64,000 nucleotides of DNA, taken from positions 3,224,001 through 3,288,000 of the forward strand of contig NC_018398.1 in the NCBI RefSeq assembly GCF_000208865.1, in the 5' to 3' direction. Source of the DNA: Neospora caninum Liverpool. Taxonomy: Eukaryota; Apicomplexa; Conoidasida; Eucoccidiorida; Sarcocystidae. Shown piece after piece: positions 35,691 through 46,823 of this stretch. A model generated the notes under the pieces. That model was not told the origin of the DNA and searched no databases. It worked only from the letters and a program-made list of their open reading frames with translations. A program made the translations under genes and the position numbers. The number at the start of each line of letters is the position of its first letter. Position 1 is the stretch's first letter.

Positions 35691-36498
35691 GGCGGTACCA
35701 CGAATGGGGAGGAGTCACCACTGGTAGACGAGAACGACTCTCAGCAGGACGTTATATGGCTTCGCCGCAACTCCGAGAATAATGACCGTGGAAAACAGAC
35801 GGAACAACGGAACGACCAACACGGTGGAGAAATGAAAAGTGAAAGTTAGCAGGAAGGAGTGATATCCCTGTAGAGGATTGCTATAAACAGTAAAAGAGAA
35901 AAGCAGTTTTGTGGCACAACCGGCGCTGGTATGTTGATAGGCCAGTGGCAAAGGAATGAAGGGGGGAAAAAGACACTGCCCGCACGGTCATCCAAGAACC
36001 CGCTGTACGTAGGAGGGACCAGCGGGGTTCGCAGGCGGGCATGGTAGAGGTGGCAACAGAAGCGAAATGCTATTCTGGTTGTCAAAAGAGACACGGTCCA
36101 CATAACAGATTCTGCGCTTCTGCAACTCTGCTGCTCAGTTGTTGAATGACAGCTAACATAAACAAGCGCATTCGCACTCCTGGGGGATCGCAAGCGTCCA
36201 GAATGGACGAGGCCGGCCAACGGTTGCAGATACCGGTGGCGCATGCATCGGTGAAGAAATGCTCTGCGTTCGCAGCGTGCACTCGCATGCAGCAAGGACG
36301 AGGGTTGCAACGTGGTCGGCTGAGCCGCAAACGCTCCAGTTTCTACACGCCTACGCGTACAGCAATGACTCTGCGAAGAGCGTGCACGCTCAGTCACTTA
36401 CTGGAGTTCTAGAAGTTGCAGCCGCTAATATACTTTCCGCTGTGGAACGCTAAACCGTTGTTGTCGTGGGTGCACAAGAGCAGACAGATTCAGGCAAC
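35691..36498. promoter_or_regulatory. Divergent promoter region with two GCATGC motifs
   Basis: The 808 bases between the start codons of the 261-aa protein gene (-) and prefoldin 6 (+) must serve both. GCATGC occurs at 36241-36246 (as GCATGCAT) and 36285-36290, 44 bases apart, 210-260 bases before the prefoldin start. Such motifs are known promoter elements in Toxoplasma. No gene is seen in this interval; a 183-codon minus frame at 35846-36397 has no supporting feature. Confidence 0.45.
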
Positions 36499-37428
36499 AT
36501 GTCACAGGAGCAGTTGACAGAGGCGATGCGAGAGTTCGATCGCCTCATCGGGAGTGAGCATGAAAAACTAACATACACGCGAGGACTTCTTCTACACATA
36601 TGTGTCTGCTCTTCTTGATGACAGACGGAAGTTCCTTCACACTGCCCAGCTTGCAGGGCAATTTCCGCTGGCAGATTCCGTGAAGACATGAGCGCACACG
36701 CGACACAAATGATATTACAGCTTGTGCTTCCGGTCAGGTGATTCCTGCTTTTTGTTCCTGATCAAACGCTCCGTTTCCGTGGTGCCTCGTGATTTCTCTG
36801 CATCCATGGATGTTCACGACAAGCCACGGTCCGTCTGTATGTTTCCTCTGCTACAGGTGATGCACCGCATGTCTTTCAATCTGCTGTGTGGTGTCACCAG
36901 GGATGGAAGAGAACCTCCAGATGAGGAATAAGCTGATGACACAACAGAACGAGAACGAAGGAGTCGCGAAGGTGAGGGAATGGGAGGTACTTTCATGATC
37001 TACAATGCTGTACGCATACGCAGTGACTGGCGCTATGAGAGCGAGGGAACTGGAGAGATGCTTTGTCGCGTGCATCATTTTTCAGGAACTGAGCCAGCTT
37101 GAGGAAGACTCGGTGCTGTACAAAGTTGTTGGTCCAGTGCTCGTTAGACAAAACCGAGGAGACGCAACGGCGACAGTGAACAAAAGACTTGACTACATTC
37201 GAGGAGAACTGTAAGTCGAACGTTCAATGTTGTTTGCTGATTGTAAACACTCGGTAATACCGTTCCATATCTCTCAATATTGTTTCCGTGCGTGTGCGTA
37301 TCATCAGGCAGCGGTGTGACAAACTCGATTCGGACATGAAAGCTCAATTAAAGGAGGCCACCCAGCGGATCGAGACTCTTCAGAAGAAGATGTTAGATCG
37401 GGAGAAACAAAGAAGTGGACGCATTTAA
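36499..37428 (+). CDS. PFDN6: Prefoldin subunit 6 (beta-type)
   Basis: One of six prefoldin subunits; the hexamer captures unfolded actin and tubulin in the cytosol and passes them to the TRiC/CCT chaperonin. Exons: 36499-36553, 36901-36971, 37086-37210 and 37308-37428; phases close and give 123 aa, close to the usual length of about 125-130 aa. The N-terminal coiled-coil helix (QLTEAMREFDRLIGRMEENL) leads to ELSQLEEDSVLYKVVGPVLV, the beta-type signature, then NRGDATATVNKRLDYIRGEL and a C-terminal coiled coil ending in DREKQRSGRI. The small first exon (55 bases) contributes only 18 full codons. Confidence 0.95.
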
Positions 37429-37877
37429 CGTCGGGTCTTGGTCGATACATACATAAGTATGTGATTACAACTGATCAGGGTTTCTTCCAGTGAACCATGC
37501 CACCAGGGAATCAAAATTGTTATGGAACAGTGGCTTTTGTCGGCACCCCGGTGTCACTGACCGACAAGGGGTCTGAACCTGTAGAGGGCAACCCGGTTTC
37601 ATTGTTTTGATGAACAGACCTTGCTGTACAGGCAAGGAATCTTACTGCTCTGGCGCTCCAACCAATTCGTCAAAACTCATGCATTTGTTCATGATGAAAG
37701 TGACGATGATCCAGATGCTGGGAGGCATTGCGTTCGTACTGCCAGATGTAATAGGTGACGTGTCAAGCTCACCAGTATAGGTGGAACAGGGCTAGAACAC
37801 CGAAGATGCCGGCGAAGGCAAGCTTCACAGCTGTAGCATTTTGTGTTTCCTTTCACTTTAACCTTTTTTTGTAACTC
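37429..37877. other. Convergent 3' region, no gene seen
   Basis: About 450 bases between the prefoldin 6 stop and the stop of the minus-strand membrane protein gene. No frame or structure of note. Confidence 0.6.
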
Positions 37878-38758
37878 TTAATACTTACGCCGCTTTTGCA
37901 TCTTCACCAGTGCAGTCACTTCCTCTTTTTGCTGACGTGTGAGGTTTTGAGCTCTGGCAACACCATTTCATTAGAAGCAACACCACGTGCAAATTTTTGA
38001 AGAGATGCTTACTCGGGAGGTAGTTCATCGGCACTGACTTCTTCTGTCTCTCCCTCCGTCTGATTGAGATGGGGGACTGAAGCGCAACGGAGTCATCCTG
38101 CGACCTGGTAAGCACGTCCTATTTGCATACCGAAGGGAATGTCTTCGTAATTGGGGATCTCAGGCATTTTGGGAAGGGGAGGAATGCTAATATCCGGCAT
38201 CTTCAGCTCAGGTAATGTAGAGTGCTGCAAGATTTGAATGAGCATTGCATGTTTTTCCGCGTCGGATATTTGCGCGGTGATAGGGTTTCGGAAATGGGGT
38301 AGCGTGTCCAGCTGCGCGAACCCTTCACTCTGCACCGGAGATAGTACGTGGCGTTGAATGCTCACACGAAAAGGAGAGTCACTTACGACGCCGACAGGTG
38401 CCTTTGGGAGGGCGTGGACAACGTTGGTGAAGCTCAGGACGGTGATGACCAAAAAAGAAAAACACACAAGAAACGTAGCAAGATAGATGGCCTCCACGCA
38501 TTGATTTCGTCGCCACAGCCCCCACGTTCTGAAATTTGATCGCGAGATACCGGTCATTTGTCTAAAGAATGAGATCTCTCACCCAAGCAGCGCACTGACT
38601 ATATTCGCCAGCAGCATAAAGTATGCTGCGCCATGGAGACTTGGCCGAAGGTAGGCCAAGGCCAAGTAGAGAGCTATGCCCGTAAGAACTTGAATGACGG
38701 CGACAACCATGAGACCCTGTTTGCCAATTATCATGGTCTGCATAAAGCCATATCTCAT
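37878..38758 (-). CDS. Small membrane protein with three predicted helices
   Basis: Family not recognised. Exons in order of transcription: 38758-38583, 38528-38387, 38329-38131, 38076-38013 and 37953-37878; phases close to give 218 aa. Three hydrophobic segments are visible: about residues 15-38 (GLMVVAVIQVLTGIALYLAL), 43-62 (GAAYFMLLANIVSALLG) and 70-93 (AIYLATFLVCFSFLVITVL). A soluble C-terminal half follows, with a Pro-rich repeat (MPDISIPPLPKMPEIP), an acidic stretch (EGETEEVSADELPPE) and a basic helix ending in KMQKRRKY. The intron between exons 3 and 4 would be only 54 bases (donor GTATGC, acceptor CTTCAG); without it the frame stops after ...GRAYQVAG at 38093. The first ATG (MRYGFMQTM) is taken as start. 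Likely an integral membrane protein; location unknown. Confidence 0.68.
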
Positions 38759-39736
38759 GGGATGCGTGTCTTACTGCCCTAATGGACATGCAGCCCAAGA
38801 AGCTTCTGGCCTTGAACTCACTGGCGAGCTCCATCTTTGCGAAGTCTAAACACACGGTTTGCGCAGCTTCTTGGTCGGGAAGCCTGCCCCAAGATCCTGT
38901 TTGTTTTGCTGAGATGGAGCTTCGATGTGCCACCGCGTCGAACTGGCGGCTTCTGTTGCAGTGTCTGTACAGCTGCCCCACTCGTGCGAGGGTTCATGCA
39001 CCAAAGCTAGGGTCAGCGGCAAGTGAGGAACCTGAGACTACAGTGTGATATAGACGTTGCATGCTTCACATCCGCGCATGCAATACATGGCCGAACTCTG
39101 CTGCAAGGGACTTTTTTGGCAGCATTATCTCTTCTCTTGCACTGGACCGTGTATGTCGTAGGCTGGCAGTGGTTTTCATGCTGCCTGACCATACTACCAC
39201 TGACAGACAGGACGGAGTCTACAAAGCACCTATTCTCGGGAATCGGAGCTTGACAGACGCGACTGAGCGTATTGAATGAATAGAACGTGAATCGGAGGAA
39301 CTTGGCAATTTTATGTCACCGTACAATCGTTAGGAATGCTGCTTAGTGGACAGTGTCATGTAAAGTTCCATCGTTGCCTGTGCGAGCAAGCTTTATCTGT
39401 CGTAGGCTCTCGTGTACATCAGTGGTCGCGGTGACTGACAGCCCCGCTATGGGACCACCACGAAAATGAAGTGGCACCGCAGAGAGAAAAAGATAGGACA
39501 GGAAAACTGCCGACGACGGTGAAGGGTGGCCATACCACCACAGCCGAATTTGGCAGGTGTTTGTCCGTAAACGCGCCTGGCTACCAGAAACAGAGTTGAA
39601 AGCCTGATGTGCAAAGTTGGACCAGCCTCACTTAAAACTCCGCGCGGTCTGCATAAATACCATCACTGTCCAGCTTGTCCCGCACCATCCCACGATCGCG
39701 TCACATAAATGAGACGCCACCGTTTCTGTAACACAA
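38759..39736. other. Intergenic region, no gene seen
   Basis: About 1 kb between the start of the minus-strand membrane protein gene and the stop of RPL26 (-). It should hold the promoter of the former and the 3' UTR of the latter. Only short frames are present. Confidence 0.55.
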
Positions 39737-40788
39737 TCAGTCGACTTGAGACATTGCCACGTCCTTTTCGGTATATTTGCCCTTGGAAGTTGCCCGGCTT
39801 TTCCTCTCCAGCAACGCTTTTCGGTCTTTGTCCAGCTTGGCTTTCGTGATCACCACTTTGCTAGGATGAATGCCGATCGTTACCGTTTCGCCTGAAACAC
39901 AACCAAGAAACAATAAAAAAAACAGGATCATCTACATGTTGAGGGACCCGCAGAGCAGCCCTGTTCCCTCTGTTCTGTGTAATGAAATCTTCCGCACCGC
40001 AAGCCTTACCGTTAGCCTTGTCACGTGTCACGCGCTCGATATGGATGACCCATTTCTTTCTGTAAACCTTTGTCACCTTGCCCTCACGATCATGGTGATG
40101 TCCTCTGACAACCATGACCTCATCATCCTTGCGAATCGGCAAGGATCGGACCTGCAAACAGAAAAACCACCCATCCACACATTTAGAAGATAGGAACGTT
40201 CATGGACTCCCAGCCGCAGAGGTGAACTGTTTATCGCATTCGTTCGGAGACCAAGAGATTTTTCATCGCAACTTACATTGTACTTTCTTCTCAGTTCCTT
40301 GCACAACGGGGCCGTCATAATCTTGCGACGTACACTGGAAGGCGCCGTAAAGTGCGCCTTCCTCGACTTCCTCCGGGAGGAGCTGACTTCTGAAAGGCAC
40401 ACCAGGATCACAGTTTTGGAACAGTGAGCGTGGCTGAGAGTCGCACCACGTAGGACTGTCAAAGCGAGGCACCCAAATATGCCACTCGAATCGATATCAC
40501 TACAGGTGTTACTACGCAAAAAGCGACAGGAGACAAACAGATCTACTGGAAATATGCCGGGGCGACATAACGCCTCTTGATTGCATGAACACCGAATTCC
40601 AACGAAGTGCTTTGCGAGGGCGAAAATAAGGATGACCCGGCGTAGCAGTTGAACAAAATATTTCTAGTTGACCGAAAAGGAGAAAGACCCAGCCGGACCG
40701 CAGAAACAAGTGAACGACACCAAACAAAAAACCACGAAACCCCATGCAACAAGCAATCCGTGCCGTACTTACGAGAGCTGAACTTCAT
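39737..40788 (-). CDS. RPL26: 60S ribosomal protein L26 (uL24)
   Basis: Structural protein of the large cytosolic ribosomal subunit, located near the exit tunnel. Exons in order of transcription: 40788-40773, 40389-40277, 40151-40010 and 39891-39737; phases close to give 141 aa (family about 145). The first exon is only 16 bases (MKFSS plus one base). The sequence then reads [40 protein letters not shown], the KOW motif ([20 protein letters not shown]) and the C-terminal [15 protein letters not shown] segment (here [20 protein letters not shown]), all typical of L26. It ends in [16 protein letters not shown]-type motifs upstream suit a ribosomal promoter. Confidence 0.98.
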
Positions 40789-42737
40789 CTTGCGTTCCAC
40801 TTTCTCTTGTCAACCTGCGAACGGGATCCCACAACTTCTTCCCAGCCGAGAAGAAAAAGGTGATTCCGCGCAAAATAAACTAGCAGACCGGCAATCGACA
40901 GAAGTAAGCAGGAAAAGTGGAAAGCTTTGTTCACGCGTTCACCCCACAGGACCTGTCCGCAATTATGGGCGGTGCAGCCGTCGGTTAGGCTGACTGCATG
41001 CAAACTGAGTAAATATAGCAGTCAGTAGCGACCGTCTTCGATCATGCAAAGCCCTACCTCCATCGACAGTTCTGTGGACCCCGTCGCGTCCCCACTGGGA
41101 AGTGTCTCTTTCTCTGAACCGCGTTCCTGACAAGCATGCAAAAAAAAAAGAAGGTCGTGGATTAGCAAGGAGATTTACGTACAGATCCTGCGGGAGGGCA
41201 ATTTTATGGAGAAGAAAATGCAAGCGATTGGGTTTTTGTGTTGTTATGTATAGCTTAAACGGAAAAGTCACTGGTTCTGTATAACTGTAGAACACGGACG
41301 GCGACAGTGGCGTCCACAAGGTGTTTAGGTGTACTGCGCTGTGCATCAGTTTCTATGGAGGTTATTGACAAATGGTGCCAGCTTGAAAAGCAGGCACCGT
41401 GTAGAGCACCTATTCATATCCCGCGTCGAAGACTTAAACAATTTAATGTGGCTTGTTTGGGAGACGAGCCACAAACTTTGCAGAGCGGAACCTTTGGTCA
41501 GAGTAGATTTTGGCGCGTCGCACAATTTCGTGCTGCATTTGTAGACCTCCAAATGCCCGTGCGAATGACGGATTCCAGCTTTCGGGGGCGGCCAGCCAGT
41601 GCGCGGTTGTCCATAATTCCGGTTTCCAGCTTCGTGTTATACCTCAAAAGAAGTCGAGCTCTAAGAATAAACAACTCCATCTTTAGACTACTGCAATGCT
41701 ATTCCCCTTCTCCGGTTTTCCTCTGTTGTCTCGCTATACGGTTCAGCGTCTCCCGCTGCTCCGCACTAACAGTGTACCGGTGTTTCGCGGTACAGGTTGT
41801 AGGAATCGTGCGTAGCGGCGGATGTAAGGGGGGAACTGCCCAAGGAACGAAATCATATTCATTCCCAGTGTATAGCATAAATTGAGGAAGGAAACGTGTC
41901 GTTCGTCGCCTCACTTTGCTCAGGCTTTTCCGTCGCGCTTGCCCTTCTATGCTTGAACGACACTTCTCAGCACTACTTAGCGACAAACACCCAGTGCTGC
42001 GTTCCGTCTTTGCTTTCTGTTCCATCTCATCCGTCTTGCCCGTCAGCTGACAAGATATGATTCTTTTTTAGGACCGACCGTTGCACTAAACGGAGGGATC
42101 TCCGTTCAGTGTGGATAGACCTGCCGTGCTGTGATGTCAAACCGCAAACGTGTTTCACTCAAAACTGCAACTCAGCTGCTACGCGTCCTGTGCCCGGCAA
42201 TCAAAGAGCGCCCTCGTATCAAACATTCACCCATGCCTCTGCTTGGCGTGGCTTCCATTTGTGCTTGCCTTCGTGGTTCGCCGACCAGTCTTGGCCTGTG
42301 TGATACTGGTAAGCCGTGCAAACCGTTGATAAACTTCAAGCACTCTACAACTTCGACGTATAGCTATATCAACTAAATGGTGCTAAAACTAGACCGTGCA
42401 AATCTGCCTTGCGCACTCAAACGTCACAGCCTGCATCTCGGACGAGCAAGGTCGTGCGACTGGACTCTACCGATCCCCCGGGGAAAATGAACGCCCTCAT
42501 ATATGCTACATCGCACCACGCTAAGTAAAACGCCGCTGTTATGAATCTGAAGTGTTCTTACATCGCCACACCATTTAACTTTGTCTTCGGGCCTCGGTGA
42601 TCGGTGCCAGACAGAAAGCAATGACAGCGCAAAGATAACGCACTGTTGTTGGAGGCGGGGCCCGCGCTGCCATGCCCAGCAGATCCCACTTTATGCACCG
42701 TGACTTATCGTCCGTTTTCGTCGCGAGATCTGACGCA
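40789..42737. other. RPL26 promoter region and 3' flank of glyoxalase gene
   Basis: About 1.9 kb. Near the RPL26 start it contains two GCATGC motifs, listed separately. A plus-strand frame at 41307-41885 (192 codons) has no domain-like content or splice support and is not called. The left part is presumed RPL26 promoter and leader, the right part 3' UTR of glyoxalase. Confidence 0.5.
40995..41139 (-). promoter_or_regulatory. GCATGC motifs upstream of RPL26
   Basis: TGCATGCA lies at 40995-41002 and a second GCATGC at 41134-41139, about 210 and 350 bases before the RPL26 start. They fit the [T/C]GCATGC[G/A] element described for Toxoplasma ribosomal protein promoters. The companion element TCGGCTTATATTCGG was not found. 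Confidence 0.55.
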
Positions 42738-45000
42738 TTATTTCTTTTGAAGGAACGAAACCCCACGCTGAATCAGCTCGATACTGTATCCATCTGGGTC
42801 GTAGATAAATGCGAGTCCCCGCATACTTCCTTCCTGCGAAAACACATCAATAGTAACGTCGCGGGCACACACAACGACCCCTGTCTGTGCACTGAAAGTC
42901 GACTACAAGTCAAAGACACACTGATCCAGGAAAATGCTCTCTGTCACACTAAAAGTGACCTTACCTCTGGCTTCTTTCGAAAAGCAACACCTGCCGCTTC
43001 CAGTTCCCTGCATGCTCCTTCGAGGTCATCGCATAGGAAGCCGATGTGTCCGTACCCTTGGGGCTTGTCGTTCCCGTTGTGGTACCTAAAGCCTGGTTCC
43101 TTTTCAGTTCCATGATTGTGCGTGAGCTCTAGCACAGGCTGCCACATATTTTTGACGTATACGCCTGCCTCGTCGCTCTGCAGTCAAACACGAAAGATTC
43201 CATTTTGGAGTTGAACTGCTATCGAACAAGATGTGTGTCGGTCGCCGCAGTGGCGCTTCAGAAGTTCGGCACCTAGCCTTGGACAGTTTCACGGGCCGTG
43301 CTTCTCATCCGTCGTGTCAGAAAAGTGACACGCCTTTCTGACACCAGAAAAGCTTACGCTCTTTGTTTCCTTACTTTTGGGTCTGGCAGTTCAACATCCG
43401 GTGGGATGCATGCCAGAAAGTACAGAGAAAAGTCATCGAAGTGCCTTTCTCGCACGAGCCTCATACCAAGTTTTCCCGTGTAGAATGGGAGTGACACAGA
43501 CGGATCTTTGATCCGAATCATCGTCTGCGATAAATTGTACTCCTCTATTATAGGAGAGTTCGGCGCCCGAGAAACCAACTCTATCCAGTATCCGTCTGGA
43601 TCCACGGCAAATGCCATGGTCCTCATTCTTCCCTCGTCGGGCCGCTTTTGGAACTTGACGCTGCAAACCAGCCGCATGGAACGCATACATAATTCTGATA
43701 CACATGCAATTATGACTTTTGATCCACCATTTGCCTGGGAGGCACCAGCACAATCAATCGTCACTACTCGCGACTGGCAATGCAAGCGCTAAATATCAAC
43801 CCAGCCCGCCCTCCGCTTCTACGTGGAATGTACCCGTTCTGATCCAGCTTATCGCAGGCTTCTTGGACGTTGTGCGTGTTGAAGGCGATGTGGCCAAAAC
43901 CTCGATGGGGCTCCGCGTTACCATGGTTCACTTGAAACGATGGGTCTTTCTCCGTGCCGTAATTGTGAGTTAGCTCCAAGCACGTCGCCTGTGGCCGCAT
44001 CCCCAGCAACCGGAACAGTACAAACTCACTGCCACATTTGCATTCCATTGCGGCAAGCCACCACAGGAGGCTGTTGCAAACGGGGCCAGTAAAGGTGCGA
44101 ACGGTAGCCGCAGATGACGAATGCTTGCCGGATGGGCTTCCCTGAGACTTCTATGCAGATTGGGCATACCTGTTCTATTGCTGGTTACAAGAGGCACGTT
44201 GACAACAAAACTCGTGCATTACAACATTTGAGGACGAGTGAAGGTGTTTCCTGATTGGGGGACATACTTGTGCTTTGCACTTCGAGCCATATCGAACTGT
44301 TGAACTCCAGAATCGACGTTCATCGCGGCGAAAGGCGCCTTTCCTCCCGCACCACCAACGCGGGCAAACGGACAGAAGTTATCTCCCCTATCGCCCGTTC
44401 TCCTAGACCGCCAGTAGCCAATTCACAAGAAATCCACCCTAGTGGCCTACCTTCATACTCCACAAGTAACGCTCGCTTTCTTCTCCGTTTCCAGTTGGCA
44501 CATGTTCATTGTCGTGAGGACGCTCTAGAAAATACAGCGAGAACTTGTGCTCCGGGAAATCATACGAGTGAATCTGAAGCACGTAGCATTTTTGGGACAT
44601 CCGTATTCTTCTTTCTCCATCCCTCTGATTTGCATGCTTACAACCAGGGCTAAAAACTTGTAGTACAGCAGCCCAACCAAGCAAACAGCTCAAAAGCAGG
44701 TGAAATTTACGGGGCGATACTACAGTGTATGGCTACCAAAGTGGGCACCGCTCGTGGAGCCCAAAACTGGGCAGCGATTGACTACTCTGGGAATACAGCT
44801 CAGCACCAACGAGGAACTGAAAGAATGTCAACACAATTTGAGACGAAGTTTCAGCCACTTACGCATTTCATGCCGAAGTTCTTTTCGTAGAAAGGTAGAG
44901 AGGCCGCTGGATCCTTAATCCGAAGCATTGTCTGTTGCCACCAAAAGCCATATTTGAGGCCGATGGACCCCTCACAAGAGGTAGAGAAACTCCTGGACAT
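42738..45000 (-). CDS. GLO1: Glyoxalase I (lactoylglutathione lyase), two-domain
   Basis: Converts the hemithioacetal of methylglyoxal and glutathione to S-lactoylglutathione, the first step of cytosolic methylglyoxal detoxification. Exons in order of transcription: 45000-44863, 44573-44451, 43988-43834, 43660-43375, 43177-42965 and 42833-42738; phases close to give 336 aa, the size of the two-domain yeast and Plasmodium enzymes. Each half contains the full set of metal ligands known from human GLO1 (Gln33, Glu99, His126, Glu172). First half: QQTMLRIKD, LELTHNYGTE, FGHIAF and DPDGYWIELV. Second half: SQTMIRIKD, LELTHNHGTE, YGHIGF and DPDGYSIELI. Two active sites are therefore likely. Both halves have a phase-0 intron shortly before the LELTHN motif. 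The start MSRSFSTSCEG is the first ATG before the domain; an acceptor-like TTGTACAG lies just upstream of it. Confidence 0.95.
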
Positions 45001-46050
45001 CTTCGAACACCTGTACAAGATACGAGGGCTTATAGAGGGTATCAAATGATCCTGACACAAAAGCTGCCACGCTTTAGAACAGTCGTAAACACGAGAGGAG
45101 GCACCCTCCGTGACGCAGCTCCCTGCTTCACTAATTTGAGCTCATAAAGCGTACGCTTTTCGACGAAGCAGCTCACAAACATGAAAATCTGGGGCTCGCA
45201 GCGGTCTGAGAGACGACGTAACGGCAGATTCTGGGAGTTTTCCACGGCAGTCAATACACAGCGCAACCACAATTAGCACTGCGTGGACCCGGTGTGGTTT
45301 TCGAGATCTCTGGAATTGCGGTGTCTTCCACTGTGACAAAGGAAAAAGGCACGACCACCACAGTTTATAGCAAATATTCTACGGGGCACTTGCCATGTAG
45401 CTTGAGGCGTGGATACCCAAATTGCTACACCATTTCTTGGCTGTACTCTTATCGAAGAAGCTTTAACAGGAAGCGACAATGACTGGTAAGGTTGCTATGT
45501 CTGTACTGTCAGCGTCAAGGGCAACAAGGGGAGACCCTCAGGAACGTTCATCTTCGTTTTTGGCCGGTATTCTGGAGGAGGCACCTCATTGGGACGATAC
45601 GCTCGTGCATGCAGCGCCTTCCTTGTTAGCGACACTGTATATTTTTAGCGCCTCACACCGGTAGTCAGCAGTGGATTGCCTTGACCCAGATTTTCAATTA
45701 GTCGGGCACTCACTATGTAGAGTTGGTGATGTTGACTCGTTTGCAAGTCAACGGTTTGTGTGTCTTTTCCAAAAAAAGACAACAGTCAGTGAATGGACGA
45801 CGACCGTCCGCATGCACACACTCGATGTTTATCACAGCGAGCCATTCGAATTCTCGTTCTCGTTGATGTCATTGATCATTCTCAGAAGCCCTGCAGATAT
45901 TGCTGACATGTGTCCGTAGCACGCCTTCGCACTACAACCTTCGACCGGGAATCCAGAGGCTTCCGGAGACGTCTCCATCACACTGCAGCTCTCGATTTGC
46001 ACACGTCGCACACCATTTTTCACAGCAGGGCTGGATCGTGGTAGCCGGAG
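45001..46050. other. Divergent intergenic region, glyoxalase promoter
   Basis: About 1 kb between the glyoxalase start (-) and the doubtful frame at 46051 (+). A 61-codon frame at 45479-45664 (MTGKVAMSVL) starts with an ATG but shows no family features. No other gene is seen. Confidence 0.5.
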
Positions 46051-46823
46051 ATGTGCCTTGAACGCATCGTAGCAACTGTTGCAGAAGAGAGAGATTTCCG
46101 GATTCTTCTTCCTTTTTTTACCTTAACCTTTGTGATGGGCACAGTTATTGTTGGAGCGATGGTGCATTCGCGCTGCTCTGCGCGCGATTGGGGCAACTGT
46201 TTGCGGCCAGAGGGCGTGCCATCCTTCCCTTCACTGCTTTGCGGCCTACTTCCACCACTCTCATCAAACGTTTTTTTGGCTCTGTGCCGACAGTAGTAAC
46301 CAGGGTAAAATCTGAGGCGGCCCAAGGTTCCGGGGATATGGTCGGTTACACGCGGTCTCTGCTGATGACATTGTGTGTAGCTGGCACGTCGCATGGTGTC
46401 GCAATGTTTTTTTCTTGCTGGTCAAAGCGAACGGAAGTTGCTTCCGCGCCAATACCTGTAGGTCAGCTTCACATCCTGAGGTTCAAGGCCGGTGGAGTTT
46501 TCCCTCTTGAACAAGAAACAGTCCAATCTCCGTGGAAATACGTGAAGGGAGGGCTACCACCTGCGCAGCCGTCTGAGATTGTGCGGAGAAGTGAAAGAGA
46601 AGCTAATGCTCAAAACATAAAAAACACCGTTGCAGTGTGTCCTGGTCAGGGTGCTATGGCTGGAGCTCTCATACTAGCAAACGATTTTGTCAACATGTCC
46701 TATGGCCTTCTACCCCTGTTTCGCACCGACAATGTGTTTCGTGTCGTTGAGGTGGATGAATGGACTACGCCAGTTGGCGTGGTACATGGAATTCAAATTC
46801 TATTCTTCAAGGTATGGCGCTAA
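46051..46823 (+). pseudogene. Possible FabD-like fragment with apicoplast-type leader, frame-broken
   Basis: Two overlapping frames read like one damaged gene. From an ATG at 46051 (MCLERIVATVAEERDF) comes a hydrophobic segment (ILLPFFTLTFVMGTVIVGAM), which suits a signal anchor; this frame stops at 46294. The second frame, open from about 46188 to 46823, has a basic Ser/Thr-rich stretch like a transit peptide (LPFTALRPTSTTLIKRFF). Later it reads NTVAVCPGQGAMAG, resembling the first strand of malonyl-CoA:ACP transacylase (FabD, usually FPGQGxQ). No GHSxGE catalytic motif or other FabD core follows in any frame before the next gene. An intron joining the two frames was sought, but only weak donors were found. 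Alternatives are a chance resemblance, a misread gene, or the relic of a duplicated apicoplast FabD gene. Confidence 0.3.

Noticed and set aside
35235..35849. 204-codon plus-strand frame
   Set aside because: It overlaps the well-supported exons of the minus-strand 261-aa gene and has no features of its own.
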